From Patulibacter sp. SYSU D01012 (GTDB lineage Bacteria; Actinomycetota; Thermoleophilia; Solirubrobacterales; Solirubrobacteraceae): 64,000 nucleotides of DNA. Made by a program: the position numbers and the translations under genes. Under the pieces are notes generated by a model. It ran no database searches. It saw only the letters and a program-made list of their open reading frames with translations, and was not told where the DNA came from. Of this stretch, positions 27,435 through 36,059 are shown one piece after another. Where the stretch lies: contig NZ_JAFMTB010000002.1 in NCBI RefSeq assembly GCF_017916475.1, positions 1 through 64,000 of the forward strand. Reading direction: 5' to 3'. The stretch's first letter is position 1. Every line of letters starts with the position of its first letter.

Positions 27435-28625
27435 TCAGGCGGTGGCCGCCTCGACCGCCGCGACGACGTCCGCGACGACGTCGTCGGGATCCTCGACGCC
27501 CACGGCGAGCCGGACCAGGCCGGGCGCGATCCCCGCGCGCTCCAGGGCGCCCTCGTCCATCTGCGTGGCCCACATCGCGGCGGGCCGCACCGCGAGCGAC
27601 TCCACGCCGCCCAGGCTGGCCGCGCGGCGGGCGATCCGCATGGCGGAGATCGCGCGCTCGGCCGCCGCGCCGCCGCCCCGCACCTCGAACGCCAGCACGC
27701 CGCCGTAGCCGCCGGTCATCTGCCGGGTCGCGACGTCGTGGCCCGGATGGCCGGGCAGGCCCGCGTAGTCGACGTGGACGACGCCGGGGTGCCCGTCGAG
27801 CGCCTGGGCGACGGCCAGCGCGGTGCCGGAGTGCCGCGCCATCCGCATGCCGAGCGTGCGCATGCCGCGCAGCAGCAGCCACGCCTCGAAGCTGCCGAGC
27901 GTGCCGCCGAGGACCAGCGACGTCGGCCAGATCCGCTCGATCAGCGCGGTCGACCCCACGATGGCGCCCGCGAGCAGGTCGGAGTGCCCGCCCAGGTACT
28001 TCGTCGCCGAGTGCAGCACGAGATCGGCGCCGAGGGCCAGCGGGCGCTGGTGGATCGGCGTGGCGAACGTCGAGTCGACGGCCACGAGGGCGCCGCGCGC
28101 GTGGGCGATCTCGGCGACCGCCGTCACGTCGGTGACGCCCAGGCGCGGGTTGCTCGGCGTCTCGAGCAGCACGAGGCGCGTCTCCGGGGTGATCGCGGCG
28201 TCCCAGGCGTCCAGGTCGTCCTGCGCCACCGCGGTGGTGCGCACGCCGAAGCGCTCCAGCACCTCGCTCGCCAGCGCGGCCGTCCCGCCGTACACGCTGG
28301 TCTGCAGCGCCACGTGGTCGCCGGCCGAGACGAGCGCGAGCGTCGCCGTCGTGATCGCCGCCATGCCCGACGCGGTGAGGAGCGCCGCTTCGGCCCCCTC
28401 CAGGCCGGCGAGGACCGCGGCGGCGTCGGCCTGGTTCGGCGAGCCGTAGCGCGTGTAGAACCCGGCGTCCTGGGGCGTCGTCGCGGCCCGCGTGAACGCC
28501 TCCGGGTCGTCGGAGGCGTACGTCGACGTCGGGTAGATCGGCGGCGCCACGCTCGCCTGGCCGGCGCGTCGGGCGCGGTCGCCGTGGATCAGGAGCGAGT
28601 CGGGGCGCAGGTCGTCGCGGTCCAT
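27435..28625 (-). CDS. Cys/Met metabolism PLP-dependent enzyme (cystathionine gamma-synthase/lyase type)
   Basis: A fold-type I PLP enzyme of 396 residues. The signatures are YTRYGSPN (PLP phosphate contact), LTASGMAAI, DSTFATP (the Asp that pairs with the PLP nitrogen), and LHSATKYLGGHSDLLAG with the PLP lysine in SATKYLGGH; SLGGVESLAVRPA is the C-terminal signature. This family covers cystathionine gamma-synthase, beta/gamma-lyase and O-acetylhomoserine sulfhydrylase; I cannot tell which. ATG 28625 is preferred to an in-frame GTG at 28643 since TTGGAT stands 6 nt before it. Confidence 0.85.
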   Translation of the reverse strand: MDRDDLRPDSLLIHGDRARRAGQASVAPPIYPTSTYASDDPEAFTRAATTPQDAGFYTRYGSPNQADAAAVLAGLEGAEAALLTASGMAAITTATLALVSAGDHVALQTSVYGGTAALASEVLERFGVRTTAVAQDDLDAWDAAITPETRLVLLETPSNPRLGVTDVTAVAEIAHARGALVAVDSTFATPIHQRPLALGADLVLHSATKYLGGHSDLLAGAIVGSTALIERIWPTSLVLGGTLGSFEAWLLLRGMRTLGMRMARHSGTALAVAQALDGHPGVVHVDYAGLPGHPGHDVATRQMTGGYGGVLAFEVRGGGAAAERAISAMRIARRAASLGGVESLAVRPAAMWATQMDEGALERAGIAPGLVRLAVGVEDPDDVVADVVAAVEAATA

Positions 28626-28739
28626 CCCGTCATCCAATCGCACCCGGCGGTCCGGTGGACGGGACCGCCGGACGGCGCGACGGGGCGCGGGCGCGCCGGG
28701 CGTTCACCGGGTGGTGATCGGGCGCACGTGTCGGCCCCG

Positions 28740-28752
28740 TACAATCGGGGAC
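28740..28752 (+). promoter_or_regulatory. -10 element TACAAT, leaderless start of ispG
   Basis: TACAAT (28740-28745) ends 7 nt before the GTG at 28753. It is close to the consensus TATAAT and there is no Shine-Dalgarno sequence, so ispG has its own promoter and an mRNA that starts at the initiation codon. Confidence 0.65.
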
Positions 28753-30063
28753 GTGGCTTCCCAGCGACAGATCCGCGTCGGCGACGTCCTGATCGGGGGC
28801 GGCGCGCCCGTCGCCGTCCAGACCATGACGAAGACGGAGACGGCCAACCTGCCGGAGACGATGGCGCAGATCCGCCGCGTCGCCGAGGCGGGCGCCGACC
28901 TCGTCCGCGTCGCCGTCCCGCGCAACGAGGACGTCGAGGCGCTCAAGACGATCACGCGCGAGTCGCCGATCCCGATCATCGCCGACATCCACTTCAACCA
29001 CACGCTCGCGATCAAGGCGATCGAGGCGGGCGCGCACTGCATCCGCATCAACCCGGGCAACATCGGCGGGCCCGAGAAGGTCGCGCAGGTCGTCGCCACG
29101 GCGAAGGAGCACGACGTCCCGATCCGCGTGGGCGTCAACTCGGGGTCGCTGCCCAAGCACCTGCGCGAGATGGAGTTCACCGACCCGGTCGGCGCGCTCG
29201 TCGCCGCCGCCGAGGAGACGGTCGCGCTGATGGAGTCGCTCGACTTCGGCGACTTCAAGGTGTCGATGAAGTCGACGTCCGTGCCGAACACGATCGCGTC
29301 CAACCGCCTGCTCGCGCAGCGCATCCCGTACCCGCTGCACCTGGGCGTGACCGAGGCCGGGACGAAGTGGACCGGCTCGATCAAGAGCGCGGTCGGCCTG
29401 GGCACCCTGCTGGCCGACGGCATCGGCGACACCGTCCGCATCAGCCTCTCCACCTTCCACGCGGAGGAGGAGGTCAAGGTGGCCTGGGAGATCCTGAAGG
29501 CGCTCAAGCTGCGCGACAAGGGCCCCGTGCTCATCGCCTGCCCGACGTGCGGCCGCCTGCAGTTCGACATGGACTCCGTCGTGCAGGAGGTCGAGCAGCG
29601 CCTGCAGGCCTACCCGGACCCGATCGAGGTCTCCGTCCTGGGCTGCGCGGTCAACGGCATCGGCGAGGCCCGCCACGCCGACTTCGGCATCACGGGCGCG
29701 AAGGACGCCGGGATGATCTTCAGTAAGGGCGAGCCCCTGAAGAAGGTGCCGACGGCCGACCTGGTCGACGAGCTCTTCAAGGAGATCGACCGCTACTACG
29801 CGTCGGGCAAGCAGGTCGTCCGCGACGAGCGCGAGGCCGCCGAGGCCACCCAGTGGCTGTCCGAGAACGAGGACCTGTCCGCGATGACGCCGGAGCGCCT
29901 GGCGCAGCTCGAGAAGGACAAGGCCCGCGAGGAGGCCGAGCGCGCCGGCGCGCCGACCGCCGACGTGATGGAGGACGAGCCGGGCGCGAAGCCCGCGAAG
30001 GTCGCGCTCGTCGACGAGACGTCCTCGCCGACCGCCGGGCGCCGCTTCACCCGCACGAACTGA
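28753..30063 (+). CDS. ispG: 4-hydroxy-3-methylbut-2-en-1-yl diphosphate synthase
   Basis: IspG (GcpE) is the [4Fe-4S] enzyme that makes HMBPP from MEcPP in the MEP pathway. The 436-residue protein has the TIM-barrel part (VQTMTKTETANLPETMAQI, ADIHFNHTLAI, RINPGNIGG) and the cluster domain with the cysteines of CPTCGR and VLGCAVNGIGEARHADFG. The last ~60 residues (after YYASGKQVVRDE) are a charged extension beyond the usual end, rich in Glu, Lys and Ala. GTG 28753 is fixed by the -10 element; an in-frame ATG 28711 lies upstream of that promoter. dxr is 5.4 kb away. Confidence 0.95.
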   Translation: MASQRQIRVGDVLIGGGAPVAVQTMTKTETANLPETMAQIRRVAEAGADLVRVAVPRNEDVEALKTITRESPIPIIADIHFNHTLAIKAIEAGAHCIRINPGNIGGPEKVAQVVATAKEHDVPIRVGVNSGSLPKHLREMEFTDPVGALVAAAEETVALMESLDFGDFKVSMKSTSVPNTIASNRLLAQRIPYPLHLGVTEAGTKWTGSIKSAVGLGTLLADGIGDTVRISLSTFHAEEEVKVAWEILKALKLRDKGPVLIACPTCGRLQFDMDSVVQEVEQRLQAYPDPIEVSVLGCAVNGIGEARHADFGITGAKDAGMIFSKGEPLKKVPTADLVDELFKEIDRYYASGKQVVRDEREAAEATQWLSENEDLSAMTPERLAQLEKDKAREEAERAGAPTADVMEDEPGAKPAKVALVDETSSPTAGRRFTRTN

Positions 30064-30108
30064 CGGCGCGCGGCCCCGCCCCATCGGGGCGCGGCGGACG
30101 CGCCCACC

Positions 30109-30148
30109 GACGACGAAGGCCCGGCGAGCTCGCCGGGCCTTCGTCGTC
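30109..30148. terminator. 40-bp perfect palindrome, bidirectional terminator
   Basis: Every base pairs across the centre between 30128 and 30129; the left arm runs from GACGACGAAGG to GGCGAG. It sits between ispG and the convergent glycosidase-like gene. In both directions the transcript ends CCTTCGTCGTC, so the tail is only pyrimidine-rich, not a U-run. Confidence 0.75.
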
Positions 30149-30193
30149 CTACGGCCGCGCCCTGGCGCCGGCAGGCGCCGGGCCGCGGGGCGC

Positions 30194-31678
30194 TCAGCCC
30201 TTGCGCAGCGTCGTCGACGCGCTCGCGGCCTCCTGGCCGCTGACCGGGTCGACGTAGACGTAGCGGTACTTCGCGCTGCTCGACGCCGGGACGCGCAGCT
30301 GGAAGAGGCCGTTCGCGTTCGTGCGGACGGTCTTGACGTCCTGCCAGGACGAGCCGGAGCGCCGCTGGACGCGGACGTCCAGGGCGACGTCGCCCGGGCG
30401 CACCTGCCCCCAGACGTAGCCGTTCTTGCTCGTGCGCCAGCCGAAGATCGGGTGCGCGAAGACCTGCGCCAGCGGCTTCGGCGAGCCGTCGATGTAGTAC
30501 AGGCCGGACTGCCAGCGGTTCGCGACGCGGCCCTCGTCGACCTTCGTCGACTCGTCGAACCACTCGTACTGGGTCAGCAGCTCGACGCGCGGGTTGCGCG
30601 CGGCGATCGACCACGCCCACTGCGACCACGTCGCCGCGGTCTTCGGCGACGGGAACTCCTTGTGCGCCGTGTCGGGCGGGTTCGTCTCGTACGCGTACTC
30701 GTCGAGCCACAGGGGCAGCCGCTTCGCGCCCTTGACCTTCACGCGCTTCTTCGCCGTCAGCTTGTCGATCACGGTCGTCAGGCGCGACAGGTCGCCCATG
30801 CGCGCGTTGCCCGGATCCTTGTCCTTCGTGCCCGGCGAGATCGTGCTCGAGTGCGGGTGGTAGGCGAGCGTCTCGCCCGTGACCGGCTTGAACGTCTTGC
30901 AGGCGCCCTTGCGCGTGGCCTTGTACTTCGACGTCACGCACGCCATCTCGCGCAGGAAGACCATCGGCTGCATCGGCGTGGCGACGCCCTTGGCGAGCGC
31001 GTTGCCCTTCGACGACGTGGCGCCGATGCCGACGCGGGCGACGTCGTCGTTGGCGTGGATCGCCGCGTAGCCCGCCCGGGCGAGCTCGCGGTACAGGTGC
31101 GGGGCGTAGGGGGTGCACTTCGTGCCGGCGCACTCGTACTGGGGCTGCAGCCACGTGCCGACGTTCGGCTCGTTCCAGACGATGTAGCGGTCCACGCGCG
31201 CGGCGACGTGCTTCGTCACGGCCTCGGCGAACTTCCCGAACTTCTTCGGGTCCGGCTTCCACACCGCCTTGCGCCGCGCCGGCTCCTGCGAGCCCCACAC
31301 GGGCGCCTGGCCCGTGACGACCAGCGTGATGTTCAGGCCGTGCTTGCGGACGAGGTTGATCCGCGCGTCCAGGCCCGAGAAGTCGTACGTCGCCGGGTCC
31401 GCCAGGTCCTTGCCCGCGGGCGGCTTCGTCGCGCCCGCGTCCGGCGCCATCGTGTCCCACTTCGCGAACAGGCGGACGTCCTGGACGCCGGAGTCCTTCC
31501 ACTTCTGCAGCGTCGCGTCCTGGCCGCCGGGGACGGGACCGCCGTCGATCACGCCGTTGAGGACGTTGTCGTCCGCCATGCCGATCTCGATCGAGCCGGC
31601 GGCGGACGCCGTGGCGGGCACGGCGGCGAGCGCGAGCGCGGCGGCGACGAGCGCGGTGCGCAGGGGGCGACGGGTCAT
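30194..31678 (-). CDS. Secreted glycoside hydrolase-like protein
   Basis: The 494-residue protein starts with a Sec signal peptide (MTRRPLRTALVAAALALAAV, cleavage near ATASA-AG). The mature part looks like a TIM-barrel glycosidase of clan A type: VRLFAKWDTMAP after the first strand, VDRYIVWNEPN with the likely acid Glu170, and LPLWLDEYAYE with a likely nucleophile at Glu327. The C-terminal ~75 residues (GQVRPGDVALDVRVQRRSG) resemble an Ig-like/all-beta module. The substrate is unknown. ATG 31678 has AGAGGA 9 nt upstream; further upstream codons lack a signal peptide. Confidence 0.7.
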   Translation of the reverse strand: MTRRPLRTALVAAALALAAVPATASAAGSIEIGMADDNVLNGVIDGGPVPGGQDATLQKWKDSGVQDVRLFAKWDTMAPDAGATKPPAGKDLADPATYDFSGLDARINLVRKHGLNITLVVTGQAPVWGSQEPARRKAVWKPDPKKFGKFAEAVTKHVAARVDRYIVWNEPNVGTWLQPQYECAGTKCTPYAPHLYRELARAGYAAIHANDDVARVGIGATSSKGNALAKGVATPMQPMVFLREMACVTSKYKATRKGACKTFKPVTGETLAYHPHSSTISPGTKDKDPGNARMGDLSRLTTVIDKLTAKKRVKVKGAKRLPLWLDEYAYETNPPDTAHKEFPSPKTAATWSQWAWSIAARNPRVELLTQYEWFDESTKVDEGRVANRWQSGLYYIDGSPKPLAQVFAHPIFGWRTSKNGYVWGQVRPGDVALDVRVQRRSGSSWQDVKTVRTNANGLFQLRVPASSSAKYRYVYVDPVSGQEAASASTTLRKG

Positions 31679-31867
31679 CGGGCGGGATCCTCTCGACGGG
31701 TTGCGGGCACGGCGTCCGGGGGAGGACCGGGCGGTCCGGGCGGTCGTGTCCACGACCATCAACCCGCGGGCGCGCGAGATGTTGCGGTGCCGCACACGAC
31801 GGTGCGGCGACGCAACGGTGCCGGGCCGGAGGGCCGCGGCGCGGTGCGGCCCGCAGGGGGCCGCGAG

Positions 31868-31894
31868 GGCCGGCGGCGCGGGGCGCCGCCGGCC
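31868..31894 (-). terminator. Hairpin after sodA
   Basis: A perfect 12-bp stem (GGCCGGCGGCGC / GCGCCGCCGGCC) with a 3-nt loop begins 6 nt past the sodA stop on the reverse strand. No U-tract. The rest of 31679-31867 holds nothing I could identify. Confidence 0.55.
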
Positions 31895-31900
31895 GGCGGA

Positions 31901-32500
31901 TCAGGCGGCGAAGCGCTCCGCGACCTTCTGCCAGTTCACGACGTTCCAGAACGCCTTCAGGTACTCCGGGCGGCGGTTCTGGTACTTGAGGTAGTACGCG
32001 TGCTCCCAGACGTCGTTGCCGAGCAGCGGCGTCTTGCCCTCGGCCAGCGGCGTGTCCTGGTTGGGCGTCGTGATGATCTCGACGCCCGAGCCGGACTTCA
32101 CGAGCCACACCCAGCCGGAGCCGAAGCGCGCGACGCCGGCCTCCTCGAACTTCGTCTTGAAGTCCTCGAACGAGCCGAACGCCGACTCGATGGCGGACGC
32201 GAGCTCGCCCTCGGGCTGCTGCACGCCGTCGCCCTGCAGCGACTCCCAGAACAGCGTGTGGTTGTAGTGGCCGCCGCCGTTGTTGCGGACGGGGCCCTGC
32301 TTGTCGGCCGGGAGCTTGTCGAGGTTGGCCACGACCTCCTCGACGGGCTTGTCGGCCCACTCGGTGCCCTCGAGCGCCGCGTTCGCCTTGTCCACGTAGG
32401 CCTGGTGGTGCTTGTCGTGGTGGAGCTGCATCGTCTGCTCGTCGATGTGCGGCTCCAGCGCGTCGTACGCGTAGGGCAGCGGGGGAACGGAGAACGCCAT
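31901..32500 (-). CDS. sodA: Superoxide dismutase, Mn/Fe family (probably Mn)
   Basis: The cytoplasmic enzyme that converts superoxide to peroxide and oxygen. The 199-residue protein has the four metal ligands: His in MQLHHDKHH, His in [10 protein letters not shown], and Asp/His in [26 protein letters not shown] (Gly rather than Ala-Gln) and the Gln in PNQDTPL are the features that separate Mn from Fe forms, so manganese is favoured, though cambialistic use is possible. A GAGGAG ribosome site (32507-32512) precedes the ATG. It is divergent from proS. Confidence 0.93.
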   Translation of the reverse strand: MAFSVPPLPYAYDALEPHIDEQTMQLHHDKHHQAYVDKANAALEGTEWADKPVEEVVANLDKLPADKQGPVRNNGGGHYNHTLFWESLQGDGVQQPEGELASAIESAFGSFEDFKTKFEEAGVARFGSGWVWLVKSGSGVEIITTPNQDTPLAEGKTPLLGNDVWEHAYYLKYQNRRPEYLKAFWNVVNWQKVAERFAA

Positions 32501-32566
32501 GGGGGGCTCCTCTTCTCGAATGCGGTTCGGGACCGCGGCGCGCCGGTCGGCGCGGCCGCATCCCCA

Positions 32567-32572
32567 AACCTA
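32567..32572 (-). promoter_or_regulatory. -10 element TAGGTT of sodA
   Basis: On the reverse strand TAGGTT would start an mRNA near 32560, giving a leader of about 60 nt with a clear Shine-Dalgarno sequence. In this respect sodA differs from the many leaderless genes nearby. Confidence 0.4.
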
Positions 32573-32615
32573 CACCGGCCGCCCGGGCGCCCCCCGGCGG
32601 CGAGGCGTCCTCGAC

Positions 32616-32630
32616 TAGATTGGGAGGCTC
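32616..32630 (+). promoter_or_regulatory. -10 element TAGATT and ribosome site of proS
   Basis: TAGATT (32616-32621) is followed directly by GGGAGG (32622-32627) and the ATG at 32631, so the mRNA leader is at most two or three bases and the Shine-Dalgarno-like run probably lies in the untranscribed spacer. Confidence 0.45.
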
Positions 32631-34370
32631 ATGACGCGCCTCTCCCGTCTCCTGCTCCCGACCGAGCGCCAGCCCCCGGCCGACGCCGAGGCCGTCTCGC
32701 ACCAGCTCATGGTGCGCGCCGGGCTCGTCCGGCAGATGGGCGCGGGCCTGTGGAGCTGGCTGCCGGCGGGCTGGCGGGCGCACCAGCGCGTCGTCGGGAT
32801 CATCCGCGAGGAGATGGAGCGGATCGGCGCGCAGGAGACGCTGATGCCGCTCCTGCAGCCCGCCGAGCTGTGGCGGCGCACCGGCCGCTACGACGCCATC
32901 GGCCCGGAGCTGTTCCGCCTGCACGACCGCCGCGAGGCGGACATGGTGCTGGCGATGACGCACGAGGAGGCGATGACCCACCACGTCGCCCAGGTCGTCC
33001 GCTCCTACCGCGACCTGCCCTTCAGCCTCTTCCAGTTCCAGGTGAAGGAGCGCGACGAGGCCCGGCCGCGCGCCGGCGTGCTGCGCACCCGCGAGTTCGT
33101 GATGAAGGACGCCTACACCTTCGACCGAGACGAGGCGGGGCTGCAGGCGCACTACGAGACCTACCGCGAGGCGTACCGCCGGGTCTACGACCGCTCCGGG
33201 CTGCGCTGGTACGAGGTCGAGTCGGACACCGGCATGATGGGCGGCAAGCGCGCCCACGAGTACATGGCGCCGTGCGCCGCGGGCGAGGACGAGGTCGTCC
33301 TGGCTGACGGGGGCGCCGCCTACGCGGCCAACGTCGAGGTCGCGACGGCCGACGCGCCGTTCGCGGCGCTGCCCGAGGCGCCCGGCGCGCCCGACCCGGT
33401 CAGCACCCCCGGCACGACGACGATCGCCGCGCTCGCCGCGCACCTGGACCGCGAGCCCTCCGCGCTGCTGAAGGCGTTCCCCGTCGTCGTCGAGCGCGGG
33501 GAGGGCACGCAGCCCGAGACGGTGCTCGTGCTGCTGCGCGGCGACCACGAGGTCGTCGAGGTCAAGCTCGCGAAGGCGCTCGGCGGCACCGTCCGGCAGG
33601 CCACCGAGGACGAGATCCGCGACCGCATCGGCCCGCCCGGCTTCCTCGGCCCGATCGGCACCGACGTGCCGGTCGTGCTGGACGCCGCGGTCGACGCGCA
33701 GGTGCGGGCGCAGCCGTCCGGCGGCTGGGTCGTCGGGGCCAACGAGACCGACCGGCACCTGGACGGCGTCGTCCCCGGCCGCGACTTCTCGTACGAGGTC
33801 GCCGACGTGCGCAAGGTCGTCGCCGGCGACACCGTCGACGGGGTCCCGGTCACGATCGAGCCGGCGATCGAGGTCGGCAACATCTTCCAGCTCATGACGC
33901 GGTACTCCGAGCCGATGGGGGCCACGTTCCTCGACGAGGAGGGCAAGGAGCACCCCATCGTCATGGGGTGCTACGGCATCGGGCCCGCCCGGATCCTCGC
34001 CGCCGCCGTCGAGCAGTACCACGACGACCGCGGCATCGCGTGGCCGAAGGCGATCGCGCCGTTCGAGATCGAGGTCGTCGCGCTCGGCAAGCCCGGGGGC
34101 GAGGAGGGCGCGGTCGCGGAGCGGCTGTACGACGAGCTGCGCGCCGCCGGCTTCGACGTGCTGCTCGACGATCGTCCCGGCGGCGCGGGGCAGAAGCTGA
34201 CGGACGCCGAGCTGCTCGGCGCGCCCCTGCGGATCACCGTCGGCAAGCGCTCGCTCGCCGAGGGCCGCGCCGAGGCGCAGATCCGCCGCGGCCAGCAGGA
34301 CGTCGAGGGCGGCCTGCCGCTCGACGGGATCGTGGACGCCGTGCGCGAGCTGTGGGAGCGAGTGCCCTGA
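32631..34370 (+). CDS. proS: Prolyl-tRNA synthetase, bacterial type
   Basis: A class II aminoacyl-tRNA synthetase of 579 residues. Motif 1 and 2 regions are present ([51 protein letters not shown], given here in part as [13 protein letters not shown]), then an insertion domain of the YbaK editing type (about residues 220-390, with KAFPVVVE and [17 protein letters not shown]) that clears Ala-tRNA(Pro), motif 3 ([13 protein letters not shown]) and the C-terminal anticodon-binding domain. This architecture is the bacterial ProS. Its end overlaps pgsA. Confidence 0.94.
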   Translation: MTRLSRLLLPTERQPPADAEAVSHQLMVRAGLVRQMGAGLWSWLPAGWRAHQRVVGIIREEMERIGAQETLMPLLQPAELWRRTGRYDAIGPELFRLHDRREADMVLAMTHEEAMTHHVAQVVRSYRDLPFSLFQFQVKERDEARPRAGVLRTREFVMKDAYTFDRDEAGLQAHYETYREAYRRVYDRSGLRWYEVESDTGMMGGKRAHEYMAPCAAGEDEVVLADGGAAYAANVEVATADAPFAALPEAPGAPDPVSTPGTTTIAALAAHLDREPSALLKAFPVVVERGEGTQPETVLVLLRGDHEVVEVKLAKALGGTVRQATEDEIRDRIGPPGFLGPIGTDVPVVLDAAVDAQVRAQPSGGWVVGANETDRHLDGVVPGRDFSYEVADVRKVVAGDTVDGVPVTIEPAIEVGNIFQLMTRYSEPMGATFLDEEGKEHPIVMGCYGIGPARILAAAVEQYHDDRGIAWPKAIAPFEIEVVALGKPGGEEGAVAERLYDELRAAGFDVLLDDRPGGAGQKLTDAELLGAPLRITVGKRSLAEGRAEAQIRRGQQDVEGGLPLDGIVDAVRELWERVP

Positions 34371-35176
34371 GCCGTCCGACCGGCGACCGGCCGGAGGAGC
34401 GGCGGGACCCGGGCACGCAGACGCCCTCGGAGGCGCGCCGCCTGCGCGAGCGCGCGGAGCAGGTGCGCGACCGCACGCGCGAGCGGAAGGAGCAGGTGCG
34501 CGAGCGGACCGAGCACGTCCGCGACCGCACCCGCGAGCGCACGGAGCAGGCGCGGATGACGGTCTACCGGCTGTTCGGCATCGACCGCTCCGGCCCGCCG
34601 CCGCCGCAGACGCTGCCCGGCGAGCCCCTGCGGATCTGGACGATCCCGAACGTCGTCGGCCTCGTCCGCCTGGCGTTCGTGCCGGTGTTCCTGGTCCTCG
34701 CGCTCGCCAGCGACGACGGCACGCACGTGCTGCCCGCTGTCCTCTTCGCCGTCATCGCGGGCACGGACTACCTCGACGGCTTCCTCGCCCGGCTGACCGG
34801 CCAGTACAGCCGCTTCGGCGCGCTGCTCGACCCCGTCACGGACCGCTCGCTCGTCCTCGCCGGCGGCATCGTCTGCTGGTCCTTCGACCTGCTCCCCCGG
34901 TGGGCGCTCGCCGTCCTCGTCGCCCGCGAGCTGTACATGCTCGTCGCGGGCCGGATGGCGCTCGGCAAGGGCCTCAAGCTCCAGGTGAACTGGTGGGGCC
35001 GACTGGCGGTGTGGCCGACGATGGGCGCCCTGTTCGCGGCCCTGCTGGGCGTCGGGGCCCCCGCGCGCGTGGCCCTCGTCGTCGGCGTCGCGATGGCGCT
35101 CGTGGCGGCGGCGAAGTACACGCGGGACGCACGGCGCGAGCTGCGCGGCCGGCGCGCGGCCGCGCTGGACGCCTGA
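34352..35176 (+). CDS. pgsA: CDP-alcohol phosphatidyltransferase with charged repeat N-terminus
   Basis: An integral membrane enzyme that transfers a phosphatidyl group from CDP-diacylglycerol to an alcohol, likely glycerol 3-phosphate. The family motif DG(x2)AR(x8)G(x3)D(x3)D is intact in DYLDGFLARLTGQYSRFGAL followed by LDPVTDRS. The N-terminal ~68 residues before MTVYRLFGID are an Arg/Glu-rich, near-11-residue repeat (ERAEQVRDRTRERKEQVRER...), with every codon ending in G or C, so it is probably translated. GTG 34352, inside proS, is the only start that includes it; ATG 34557 is the conservative alternative. Confidence 0.8.
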   Translation: MGASALSRPTGDRPEERRDPGTQTPSEARRLRERAEQVRDRTRERKEQVRERTEHVRDRTRERTEQARMTVYRLFGIDRSGPPPPQTLPGEPLRIWTIPNVVGLVRLAFVPVFLVLALASDDGTHVLPAVLFAVIAGTDYLDGFLARLTGQYSRFGALLDPVTDRSLVLAGGIVCWSFDLLPRWALAVLVARELYMLVAGRMALGKGLKLQVNWWGRLAVWPTMGALFAALLGVGAPARVALVVGVAMALVAAAKYTRDARRELRGRRAAALDA

Positions 35177-35221
35177 CCCAGACCCTCAAGCGGAGGTCGA
35201 GAAATCGCGGCAGGCCGCTGG

Positions 35222-35227
35222 TATGCT
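35222..35227 (+). promoter_or_regulatory. -10 element TATGCT upstream of the RsiG-like gene
   Basis: TATGCT lies 37 nt before the ATG at 35265, leaving a short leader with a CAGGAG ribosome site at 35257-35262. No good -35 was found. It would make the RsiG-like/FHA/MerR/apt genes a separate unit from pgsA. Confidence 0.4.
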
Positions 35228-35264
35228 CGCGGCGGCGCAGCTACCCGACGCGCCGCCAGGAGCC

Positions 35265-35579
35265 ATGGACGACAGCTTTTCCGATCTGGGCAGCCTCGCT
35301 GACGAGGAGCTCAAGGCGATGATCGATCGCCTCACGGCCGAGGAGACGGAGGTCAGCTACCGCCGTCGCATCCTCCACGGCCAGATCGACATCCTCCGCG
35401 CCGAGCTCGTCAGCCGGCTGCGCCTGCGGCACGAGGAGGGCGGCGCGGTGATCCACGGCTCCGACGTGGACCGCCTGACCGACATCCTCGCGGGCCGCGC
35501 CGCCGCGCTGCGCCCCGTCCCGGACCCGGAGCCCGGCGCCCCCGAGGGCCCGGCCGACGGGGGAGACGCGACGACCTGA
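35265..35579 (+). CDS. RsiG-like (AmfC family) anti-sigma candidate with one c-di-GMP motif
   Basis: A 104-residue, helical protein. Residues 27-42 read E-x3-S-x2-R-x3-H-x3-D (E27, S31, R34, H38, D42; VSYRRRILHGQID), which differs only at the Gln position from the E-x3-S-x2-R-x3-Q-x3-D c-di-GMP motif of Streptomyces RsiG, the anti-sigma factor of sigma-WhiG. RsiG of Streptomyces has two motifs; a single-motif homodimer is known in Rubrobacter. The phrase ILHGQIDILRAEL is typical of this family. Ligand and sigma partner here are inference. CAGGAG precedes ATG 35265. The stop overlaps the FHA start (TGATG). Confidence 0.55.
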   Translation: MDDSFSDLGSLADEELKAMIDRLTAEETEVSYRRRILHGQIDILRAELVSRLRLRHEEGGAVIHGSDVDRLTDILAGRAAALRPVPDPEPGAPEGPADGGDATT

Positions 35580-36049
35580 TGGCGGTCCACTGCCCCGAGT
35601 GCGGGTTCGTCGTCGGCGAGGCGGCGAACTTCTGCCCCAAGTGCGGCGCGTACCTCGCCGACATGACGGCCCCCGTCGAGGCGACGACCGCGACGTACCA
35701 CCTGCAGGACTCCGGCGAGATCGCGGCGCTCGACGTCGCCGCGCTGCAGCAGGCCGGCGGCGCCGCCCTGGTCGTGCGCGCCGGCGGCGGCCGCGAGGGC
35801 GAGTCGGTGCCGCTCACCGGCGAGCGCGTCACGATCGGCCGGCGCCCCAGCAGCGACCTGTTCCTCGACGACGTGACCGTCTCGCGCGACCACGCGCTCG
35901 TGGTGTCGCGGGCGGACGGCTGGCACCTGGACGACCTGGGCTCGCTCAACGGCACCTACGTCAACCGCCGGCGCATCGACAGCGCGCTGCTGCGGGACGG
36001 CGACGAGGTGCAGGTGGGCAAGTTCAAGCTGACGTTCCTCGGCCACTGA
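35579..36049 (+). CDS. Zinc-ribbon / FHA domain protein, GarA-like
   Basis: The 156-residue protein has a zinc ribbon at residues 5-22 (C5, C8, C19, C22: CPECG...FCPKCG), a linker with a Thr pair (VEATTATYHL, T36/T37), and a C-terminal FHA domain with VTIGRRPSSDLFLDD, VSRDHALV and LDDLGSLNGTYVNRRRI, all key phosphothreonine-binding residues present. GarA/OdhI of other actinobacteria has the same layout of a phosphorylatable TT pair before FHA and controls 2-oxoglutarate metabolism; the gene order pgsA - FHA - MerR is also like that of garA. The zinc ribbon is an addition. Function by analogy only. Confidence 0.75.
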   Translation: MAVHCPECGFVVGEAANFCPKCGAYLADMTAPVEATTATYHLQDSGEIAALDVAALQQAGGAALVVRAGGGREGESVPLTGERVTIGRRPSSDLFLDDVTVSRDHALVVSRADGWHLDDLGSLNGTYVNRRRIDSALLRDGDEVQVGKFKLTFLGH

Positions 36050-36059
36050 GGCCGGTCCG

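Noticed and set aside
34557-34559. ATG 34557 as the certain start of pgsA
   Set aside because: It matches the start of the conserved domain, but the ~200 bases before it keep an uninterrupted frame with coding-like third positions and a regular peptide repeat, so I extended the gene and listed this as the alternative.
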